Made by a program: the position numbers and the translations under genes
In this document: positions 4,201 to 9,704 of the stretch, piece by piece
How the letters are laid out: every line of letters starts with the position of its first letter
How positions within the stretch are numbered: position 1 is the stretch's first letter
Origin: Lachnospiraceae bacterium
GTDB lineage: Bacteria > Bacillota > Clostridia > Lachnospirales > Lachnospiraceae
Assembly: GCA_003446735.1 (NCBI GenBank)
Contig: DMCJ01000189.1
Coordinates: 1 to 9,704, forward strand
Direction of reading: 5' to 3'
Length of the DNA stretch: 9,704 bases
The notes under the pieces: generated by a model
Database searches by the model: none
What the model saw: only the letters and a program-made list of their open reading frames with translations
What the model was told of the DNA's origin: nothing

Positions 4201-6981
4201 ATGGCGAAACATACCGAAATTAACATTAATGCTCCGGATATGGGGAAAAAGAGCGGGGAGATCGATTTACTTGAGCTCCTCGATTCCGATACGCTGCAAA
4301 AGCTTCAGGATGCGTTCTCCGATCTGGTAGGAGTAGCTGCGATCACAACCCGGGCAAACGGTTCTCCGGTAACCCAGGGATCCAATTTTTCGGATTTTTG
4401 CTTTAAATATACAAGAAATACAGAGCTTGGCCGCGAAAGATGCGAATATTGTGATATGTACGGAGCCGAGCTCGCGCTTGAGAATAAGTCCTCTGTTTCA
4501 TATTATTGTCATGCGGGGCTTATCGATTTTTCCGCGCCTATAATGGCAGGTGATGAAATGGTAGGTTCCTTTACCGGCGGACAGGTCCTCACAGAGCCTC
4601 CGGATGAAGAAAAGACCAGGTCTATCGCCAAAGAACTCGGTATCGATCCCGATCTCTACTGGGAAGAGATACAGAAGGTAAATATCATAAGTGAAGAGGA
4701 TATCACCAAAGCGACGGATTTCCTTTATACCCTTGCAAATATCCTTTCGGATATGGCCTATACAAAATATCTTTTAGTTGATGCAGCCAAGGAATTAAAG
4801 GCATCCGCAAAGATGAAATCGGATTTCCTTGCCAATATGAGCCACGAGATAAGGACCCCTATGAATGCCGTTATCGGTATGGCCGAGATGGCGCTTAGAG
4901 AGAATCTGACTCCCGCAGCAAAGGAATATCTCGCTCAGATAAAATCATCAGGCAAATCACTTCTTGCGATAATAAATGATATACTTGATTTTTCCAAGAT
5001 AGAATCCGGAAAGATGGATATCGTACCGGTGGAATACGAAACGCTTTCCGTATTTCATGATGTTTCAAATATGGTGATGACACGTCTTGCGGATAAGAAT
5101 GTGGAATTCATCTTAGACATCGCTCCCGACATCCCGCTAACGATGTTCGGTGATGATAACCGCATAAAGCAGATAGTATTAAATCTTGCCAACAATGCGG
5201 TGAAATTTACAAATGAGGGCCAGGTTCGCATAAGAGTCGAAGCATTAAAGATGCCCCAGAACATGACTGAACTCCAGATAGCGGTAGAAGATACCGGTAT
5301 AGGAATAAAGCCCGACGAGATAAGCCGTATATTTGAATCCTTCCAGCAGGTAGATACAAAACGAAACAGAAATGTCGAAGGAACGGGCTTAGGCCTTGCG
5401 ATATGCAAGAATCTTGCATCCGCGATGGACGGTAAGCTCTGGCTTGAGAGCGAATACGGAAAGGGAACGACTTTCTATGTTACGCTCCCCCAGATGATAG
5501 TCGACGATACACCGAGCGTTGATATGACCCCGGTCAAAAACACCTATGTGATGTCACTTTTCAGGAATTCCTATATGACCGGGCAGATGGGTGAAGACTG
5601 CGGGAAATTAAACGTTCCGTACATCAAGTTTTTAAACATAAAGGAACTTGAAAGATTCGATGAGAGAGTCAGAGAAAAATTCGGAAGGAGTTTAGATCCC
5701 GAAAAAGATGAGATATTCCTTTTCTTAGATAAGGCATCCCTGACTCCCAGATGTGAGGAATTCTTATCTGAATATACTTACATAAAGCCCGTGATGGTCG
5801 TTGACTTCAGCACTACGATGGATACGAGCGAGGATATTATCATGGTAAGCAAGCCTTTGTCCGTCATGCAGATATCCAGGATAATCCATCATGAGGATAT
5901 CGCAGGTAATATCAATATCGAGGATGATGAGACTGTTTTCTATGCACCTGATGCGAACATCCTTATCGTAGATGATAATGCCATAAACCTTACAGTTGCG
6001 GAAGGTCTCCTGGAGCCGCTAAAGATGAGGATAGATACGGCTCAGAGCGCGAAAGAAGCACTTTCAAAGCTGGATAATCCCGAGAAGAAATATGATATAA
6101 TCTTCATGGATCATATGATGCCCGAGGTCGACGGCGTTGAAGCGACCAGACTTATCAGGCGTTTCCATCCCGACTATGACGATGTTCCGATCATCGCTCT
6201 TACGGCCAATGCCGTGGAAGGAGCCAGGAATCTTTTCTTAAGAGAAGGCATGAACGACTTTGTCGCCAAACCGATCGAGGTCAGGATCATCACGCAGAAG
6301 GTAAAGCAGTATCTTCCGGTTGAAAAGATATTAAAGACCTACAATAAAGCAGACGAAGAAAGACGAAACGATGCAGGGCTCGAAATACCGGTGATAGACG
6401 GGATCGATACGGAAAATGCCGTCAGGATGCTCGGCGGAGTCAAGCTTTTTGACAGTGTCATAAAGGAATATTACAGGACAATAGAGAAAAAACACAATAA
6501 GATCAATGATCTTTTTGAGAATGAGGACTGGAAGAATTATACGATCGAGGTCCATGCATTAAAGAGCTCATCAAGGCAGATCGGATGTAATGATATTGCG
6601 GATGCGGCGATGGCACTTGAAAAAGCCGGAAATGATAATGATATATCTTATATAAAAGAGCATAACAAAGAAACGATGGATAAGCTGATCGCGCTTAAGG
6701 AGGCTCTTAAGGATTACTGCGAAGAAGAAACGGTCGCAGTAAGTGATAAAGACAAAAAGAACATCGACAGCGATAAGAAAAACGAAGCATTTGCGAAGTT
6801 AAGGGAAGCGCTCGAGAACCTGGATATGGATATGATGGAGGAGATAATGGATGATCTCCACAATTACAGGCTTGAAGGCGCACAGGCGGATATGTTCAGT
6901 AATCTTAAAGAGGCTGTGGCTGACATAGACTTTGACAGATGCGAATCCATTCTTGATGAATGGATAAAGATAGAGGAATAA
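4201..6981 (+). CDS. Cytoplasmic hybrid histidine kinase: PocR sensor, HisKA, HATPase, pseudo-REC, REC, Hpt
   Basis: This is a 926-residue kinase without signal peptide or membrane segment. A PocR ligand-binding domain spans about 21-195, with cysteines C67, C81, C84 and C103 (RCEYC, YYCHAGLIDFSAPI). The DHp helix carries phospho-acceptor H215 (MSHEIRTPMNAVIG). The ATPase domain runs to about 431: N-box NLANNAVKFT (328-337), DTGIG (364-368), GTGLGLA (394-400). A degenerate receiver (about 447-563) keeps D510 and K551 but has lost the acidic pair. A full receiver (about 585-705) has D591/D592, acceptor D637, T668 and K690. An Hpt domain (about 715-840) has H785 in HALKSSSRQIG. The tail (about 863-926) holds two similar helical hairpins. 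PocR domains were proposed in the literature to sense simple hydrocarbon-derived molecules; the ligand here is unknown. The start follows AAAGGCGG, the same ribosome site type as the gene before it. Confidence 0.93.
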   Translation: MAKHTEININAPDMGKKSGEIDLLELLDSDTLQKLQDAFSDLVGVAAITTRANGSPVTQGSNFSDFCFKYTRNTELGRERCEYCDMYGAELALENKSSVSYYCHAGLIDFSAPIMAGDEMVGSFTGGQVLTEPPDEEKTRSIAKELGIDPDLYWEEIQKVNIISEEDITKATDFLYTLANILSDMAYTKYLLVDAAKELKASAKMKSDFLANMSHEIRTPMNAVIGMAEMALRENLTPAAKEYLAQIKSSGKSLLAIINDILDFSKIESGKMDIVPVEYETLSVFHDVSNMVMTRLADKNVEFILDIAPDIPLTMFGDDNRIKQIVLNLANNAVKFTNEGQVRIRVEALKMPQNMTELQIAVEDTGIGIKPDEISRIFESFQQVDTKRNRNVEGTGLGLAICKNLASAMDGKLWLESEYGKGTTFYVTLPQMIVDDTPSVDMTPVKNTYVMSLFRNSYMTGQMGEDCGKLNVPYIKFLNIKELERFDERVREKFGRSLDPEKDEIFLFLDKASLTPRCEEFLSEYTYIKPVMVVDFSTTMDTSEDIIMVSKPLSVMQISRIIHHEDIAGNINIEDDETVFYAPDANILIVDDNAINLTVAEGLLEPLKMRIDTAQSAKEALSKLDNPEKKYDIIFMDHMMPEVDGVEATRLIRRFHPDYDDVPIIALTANAVEGARNLFLREGMNDFVAKPIEVRIITQKVKQYLPVEKILKTYNKADEERRNDAGLEIPVIDGIDTENAVRMLGGVKLFDSVIKEYYRTIEKKHNKINDLFENEDWKNYTIEVHALKSSSRQIGCNDIADAAMALEKAGNDNDISYIKEHNKETMDKLIALKEALKDYCEEETVAVSDKDKKNIDSDKKNEAFAKLREALENLDMDMMEEIMDDLHNYRLEGAQADMFSNLKEAVADIDFDRCESILDEWIKIEE

Positions 6982-6983
6982 AA

Positions 6984-7625
6984 ATGTCTAAATTCAATGT
7001 TTCGACAATGAGATGCAATGTCTGCGGGAGAGAGAACGAGGTAACGATCCTTACTCAGGCGCAGAGCAAGGGAACGGCGGATCTGGATTTCAGGCCGGCC
7101 GAAGTAAAAAGGAGCGCCATGCCGCTCTGGATAAAAAAATGCGATTATTGCAGGAATGTTTTTTCCGTTACGGATCCCATGCCCGATGTTCCGGAAAAAT
7201 ATGTGGATTCCAAGGAGTATATCAACTGCGGAGGTATAGCGGGCCTTCCTGATCTTGCGAAGAAATATGTCCGCATAGCCCTTATCTACAGGAAAGGCGG
7301 AGAATACAAACGTGCCGGAGATGCCTATCTGTGTGCCGCATGGGCCTGCGATGATGAGAAACTGGATGTTACGGCATCCACCTGCAGAAAGAAAGCGCTT
7401 GAATGCTATAACGAAGTAAACGGAAAGAAGCTTTCGAAAAGAGAATTAAGCGAGCTTATGCTTCGCATCCTGGATATGCTGAGGCGCTCGGGAATGTTTG
7501 AGGAAGCGATAGCATTTTCAAGGGAACTTGATTTTGACAATGAACAGTACTTTAAGATGTGCAAGTTCGGAAGGGAGAAAGCGGAGGCTAAAGATAAGGC
7601 CTGCTACAGGATTTCAGACATATGA
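6984..7625 (+). CDS. Zinc-ribbon plus helical-repeat protein, DUF2225-like
   Basis: This 213-residue protein has no firmly assignable function. The N-terminal part carries two CxxC knuckles, C11/C14 (MRCNVCGRENEV) and C53/C56 (IKKCDYCRNVF), spaced as in a zinc ribbon. DLDFRP lies between them, a layout reminiscent of DUF2225 proteins. Residues about 90-200 are helical and TPR-like (AKKYVRIALIYRKGGEYKRAGDAYL), suggesting a protein-interaction surface. The ATG at 6984 is preferred because AGAGGA (6972-6977) sits 6 nt before it and it begins 2 nt after the kinase stop. An in-frame ATG at 6960 would overlap the kinase and has no ribosome site. Its stop overlaps the next gene's start in ATGA. The DUF2225 label is moderate confidence; the protein is shorter than the members I recall. 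Confidence 0.8.
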   Translation: MSKFNVSTMRCNVCGRENEVTILTQAQSKGTADLDFRPAEVKRSAMPLWIKKCDYCRNVFSVTDPMPDVPEKYVDSKEYINCGGIAGLPDLAKKYVRIALIYRKGGEYKRAGDAYLCAAWACDDEKLDVTASTCRKKALECYNEVNGKKLSKRELSELMLRILDMLRRSGMFEEAIAFSRELDFDNEQYFKMCKFGREKAEAKDKACYRISDI

Positions 7626-9103
7626 GAACAGGATTTGACAACGAAAAATACGCCGATATGCAATCAAAACATATCAGGGAGAGAATAGGAAAGTTCGGCG
7701 GAAAGCTTTACCTTGAATTCGGAGGTAAGCTTTTTGACGATTATCACGCATCGCGCGTACTTCCCGGTTTCCATCCCGATTCGAAGATAACGATGCTCAA
7801 GCAGCTTAAGGATCAGACCGAGATCGTTATCGCGATCAAAGCCGGAGACATCGAGAAGAACAAGGTGCGCGGCGATATCGGTATCACTTACGATATGGAT
7901 CTTTTAAGGCTCGTAGATGCTTTTACCAACAACGGACTTTATGTCGGAAGTGTTGTAATGACGCAGTTTGCCGAGCAGCCTTCGGCCATAGCATATGAAA
8001 AGAAATTAAAGGCGCTGGGACTTAAGGTATATCGTCATTATATCATTCCCGGTTATCCTTCCGATGTTCCGATGATAGTTTCCGATGAGGGATTCGGTCG
8101 AAATGATTATATCGAAACGACCAGGCCCCTGGTAGTGGTTACCGCACCCGGCCCGGGAAGCGGAAAGATGGCTACATGTCTTTCCCAGCTTTATCATGAG
8201 CATAAGAGAGGAATAAAAGCCGGATATGCGAAGTTCGAGACCTTCCCTATCTGGAACATCCCGTTAAATCATCCGGTAAACTTAGCTTACGAGGCGGCTA
8301 CCGCGGATCTTAATGATGTAAATATGATCGATCCTTTCCACCTTGAGGCTTATAACGAGACCGTGGTCAATTACAACCGCGACGTGGAAGTCTTCCCCGT
8401 ATTAAAGGCTATCCTTAAGAAGATAATGGGAGAGAGTCCTTATCAGTCACCTACGGATATGGGCGTAAACATGGCCGGTCATTGCATATCCGATGATGAG
8501 GCCTGCAGGCAGGCAGCAAATAAAGAGATAATAAGACGCTATTATCAGGCGCTCTGCGATAAGAGAAAAGGCGATTTTGCTGACGGCGCCATCGCCAAGA
8601 TAAAGCTTCTTATGGAAAAAGCCGAGATCGGAGCTTCGATACGTCCCTGCGTTGCTGCGGCAAATATCAGAGCGGAAGAGACCGGAGGACCGGCGGCCGC
8701 CATGGAGATGCCTGACGGTACGATCATGACCGGAAAGACAACATCATTACTCGGTGCATCTTCGGCGCTCATACTTAATTCGCTAAAATATATCGCGGGT
8801 ATCGATGATTCCGCAAAGCTCATCTCGCCGCAGATAATAGAGCCCATAATGGAATTAAAGGTAAATTACTTGGGAAATCACAATCCGCTTTTACATTTGG
8901 ATGAAATCCTTATCGCCCTTTCGATCGCGGCGATAGATAATGAAGAAGCAAAGCTTGCCTATGCCCAGCTTCCCAAACTTGCCGGACTTGAGGCTCATTC
9001 CTCGGTCATCCTTTCCCAGGTTGATGTTGGAGTCTTCAAAAAACTCGGAGTAAATCTTACCTGCGAGCCGGCATATCAGAATAAGAAACTTTTCCATACC
9101 TGA
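7622..9103 (+). CDS. DUF1846 family protein
   Basis: The 493-residue length and sequence match DUF1846 proteins, a conserved cytoplasmic family without established function. Recognisable segments include MQSKHIRERIGKFGGKLYLE near the N-terminus, a glycine-rich P-loop-like turn APGPGSGKMAT at 175-185 (K182), then YAKFETFPIWN, NHPVNLAYEAATADLNDVNM and SPTDMGVNMAGHCI. No membrane segment or signal peptide is visible. The start codon overlaps the upstream stop (ATGA, 7622-7625), implying translational coupling; the only ribosome-like sequence, AGGA at 7608-7611, is 10 nt upstream. The gene ends with TGA at 9101-9103. The reading frame then stays open for 31 further codons through the 33-bp repeats before TAA at 9197-9199. 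The P-loop resemblance suggests phosphate or nucleotide binding but is not diagnostic, because the full Walker A spacing is not met. Confidence 0.9.
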   Translation: MRTGFDNEKYADMQSKHIRERIGKFGGKLYLEFGGKLFDDYHASRVLPGFHPDSKITMLKQLKDQTEIVIAIKAGDIEKNKVRGDIGITYDMDLLRLVDAFTNNGLYVGSVVMTQFAEQPSAIAYEKKLKALGLKVYRHYIIPGYPSDVPMIVSDEGFGRNDYIETTRPLVVVTAPGPGSGKMATCLSQLYHEHKRGIKAGYAKFETFPIWNIPLNHPVNLAYEAATADLNDVNMIDPFHLEAYNETVVNYNRDVEVFPVLKAILKKIMGESPYQSPTDMGVNMAGHCISDDEACRQAANKEIIRRYYQALCDKRKGDFADGAIAKIKLLMEKAEIGASIRPCVAAANIRAEETGGPAAAMEMPDGTIMTGKTTSLLGASSALILNSLKYIAGIDDSAKLISPQIIEPIMELKVNYLGNHNPLLHLDEILIALSIAAIDNEEAKLAYAQLPKLAGLEAHSSVILSQVDVGVFKKLGVNLTCEPAYQNKKLFHT

Positions 9104-9199
9104 CGGTTTTTTGAGCCGTTTGCGAAGGGTTATGCGCCTGCTTGCCCGCTGTTTGCGCCGGGTTACGCGCCGGCCTACGTGCTGCTAGCGCCGGGTTAA
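9104..9199 (+). other. In-frame extension after the DUF1846 stop (possible readthrough or decayed tail)
   Basis: Continuing the DUF1846 frame past TGA (9101-9103) gives 31 sense codons ending at TAA 9197-9199. They encode FAKGYAPACPL, FAPGYAPAYVL and LAPG after a short RFFEP. The open frame spans repeat units 1 and 2, and the TAA falls inside unit 3. It could be a tail lost by a stop mutation, a readthrough product, or a coincidence of a 33-bp period keeping one frame open. Confidence 0.3.
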
Positions 9200-9217
9200 T
9201 CGCCGGCTTGCCCGCGG
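9119..9217. repeat. Three tandem 33-bp GC-rich units between DUF1846 and trpB2-like genes
   Basis: The units are 9119-9151, 9152-9184 and 9185-9217. All share GCG-nn-GGGTTA at the same offset and a GCC-rich second half. Units 2 and 3 share GCGCCGGGTTA exactly, and units 1 and 3 share GCTTGCCCG. Unit 2 contains a 12-bp sub-repeat (GCGCCGGGTTAC, GCGCCGGCCTAC). Units 2 and 3 each hold a short dyad GCCGG-8nt-CCGGC (9157-9174 and 9190-9207). Unit 2 has 23 G/C of 33, clearly richer than the surrounding genes. The copies abut without spacers, so this is not a CRISPR. Confidence 0.75.
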
Positions 9218-9237
9218 GTATGGATAAATGAAATAAG

Positions 9238-9243
9238 AAGGAG
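9238..9243 (+). promoter_or_regulatory. Shine-Dalgarno of the trpB2-like gene
   Basis: AAGGAG lies 10 nt before the ATG at 9254, in a purine-rich stretch that contrasts with the GC-rich repeats just upstream. It supports 9254 as the start. Confidence 0.75.
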
Positions 9244-9253
9244 AAAACAGAGA

Positions 9254-9704
9254 ATGGAAAGAGAAATACCTTACAAGATCTATCTGAAAGAGGAGGAGAT
9301 GCCTAAGGCCTGGTACAATATGCGTGCCGACATGAAGAATAAGCCCGCGCCCCTTCTTAATCCCGGCACCGGAAAGCCTTTAAGTGCAGAGGAATTATCG
9401 CCGATCTTCTGTGAGGAGCTTGTAAAGCAGGAACTTGATGAAAATACAGCTTTTATCGATATACCCGAGGAGATCAGGAGTTTTTACAAGATGTTCCGTC
9501 CCTCGCCGCTCGTTCGTGCATACTGCCTTGAGGAAAAGCTTCAGACTCCCGCAAAGATCTATTATAAATTCGAGGGAAACAATACGAGCGGAAGCCACAA
9601 ATTAAATTCCGCCATAGCTCAGGCATATTACGCAAAGAAGCAGGGCCTTAAAGGTGTTACCACCGAGACCGGAGCTGGTCAGTGGGGCACGGCACTTTCC
9701 ATGG
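9254..9704 (+). CDS. trpB: Tryptophan synthase beta chain, TrpB2-type, 5' part
   Basis: This PLP enzyme joins indole and serine to make tryptophan. Only the first 150 codons are present; the window ends inside the gene. The N-terminal extension before the catalytic core (YKIYLKEEEMPKAWYNMRADM, then PAPLLNPGTGKPL) is characteristic of the TrpB2 branch rather than classical TrpB1. RPSPLVRAYCLE is the PLP-enzyme RPTPL-like segment, K116 in GSHKLNSA is the PLP-binding lysine, and E138 in ETGAGQWG is the catalytic acid position. TrpB2 has W in that motif where TrpB1 has H. Full-length members are about 450 residues. No T-box, leader peptide with Trp codons or attenuator is visible in the 150 bases upstream. 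TrpB2 enzymes often act without a dedicated TrpA, and whether trpA follows cannot be seen. Confidence 0.93.
   Translation, partial: MEREIPYKIYLKEEEMPKAWYNMRADMKNKPAPLLNPGTGKPLSAEELSPIFCEELVKQELDENTAFIDIPEEIRSFYKMFRPSPLVRAYCLEEKLQTPAKIYYKFEGNNTSGSHKLNSAIAQAYYAKKQGLKGVTTETGAGQWGTALSM

Noticed and set aside
5055..5408. Minus-strand ORF of 117 codons opposite the kinase ATPase domain
   Set aside because: It is antisense to conserved N-, G1- and G2-box codons, with no independent coding evidence.
6960..6983. Upstream in-frame ATG at 6960 as the start of the zinc-ribbon protein
   Set aside because: It overlaps the kinase gene, has no ribosome site, and adds eight residues (MDKDRGIK) with no family support. 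The ATG at 6984 has AGAGGA at good spacing.
7013..7252. Plus-strand ORF of 79 codons within the zinc-ribbon gene
   Set aside because: It is an alternative frame of the CxxC protein, with no ribosome site and a composition typical of a frame-shifted shadow.
9103..9119. Terminator after DUF1846 (ACGG, T-run, CCGT)
   Set aside because: The stem has only four pairs, the T-run is in the loop rather than after the stem, and it includes the stop codon. It is not a credible intrinsic terminator.
9119..9217. CRISPR array
   Set aside because: The 33-bp units abut with no spacers, and no cas genes are present.
9196..9228. Promoter for the trpB2-like gene
   Set aside because: TTAATC and TATGGA at 17-nt spacing, or GATAAA with TTGCCC at about 9 nt, are poor matches or wrongly spaced. 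A promoter may exist, but I cannot support one.

Overview
The window reads as chromosomal DNA of a low-to-moderate-GC Gram-positive anaerobe. The style of the MetA, DUF1846, TrpB2-type and PocR-kinase proteins, the frequent AGG/ATA/TTA codons and the tight co-directional packing suggest Clostridia, probably Lachnospiraceae; this is an inference from protein style, not a database result. Every supported gene lies on the + strand, and no mobile element, rRNA/tRNA gene or CRISPR array is visible.

Layout: (1) 1-606, the 3' part of an ABC transporter ATPase with an unusual AbrB/SpoVT-like C-terminal tail. (2) 666-1571, metA, a homoserine O-acyltransferase whose specificity residue predicts acetyl-CoA use. 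Its promoter lies so close to the ATG that the mRNA appears leaderless. (3) 1585-1639, a UUCG-capped hairpin that looks like the metA terminator and also contains the promoter and Shine-Dalgarno of the next gene. (4) 1640-9103, five closely spaced genes that look like one transcription unit: a HerA/DUF853-type ATPase with a hendecad coiled coil and glycine-zipper tail, a receiver-only response regulator, a soluble PocR hybrid histidine kinase with REC and Hpt modules, a small zinc-ribbon/helical-repeat protein (DUF2225-like), and a DUF1846 protein. (5) 9104-9253, a GC-rich intergenic stretch with three tandem 33-bp units, the first two open in frame with the DUF1846 gene. (6) 9254-9704, the 5' part of a TrpB2-type tryptophan synthase beta gene cut by the window edge.

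How the genes may work together: the kinase has every element of a His-Asp-His-Asp relay (H215, D637, H785), and the gene just upstream encodes a plausible terminal receiver (D212). That receiver has no DNA-binding or enzymatic output domain, and the kinase has no membrane segment. The relay therefore appears to sense a cytoplasmic ligand through PocR and to act by protein-protein contact, possibly on co-encoded proteins. metA and trpB2 are amino-acid biosynthesis genes flanking this cluster and need not be functionally linked to it. The most unusual points are the overlapping promoter/terminator hairpin, the leaderless metA, the ABC-AbrB fusion, the in-frame 33-bp repeats after DUF1846, and the output-less PocR phosphorelay cluster.
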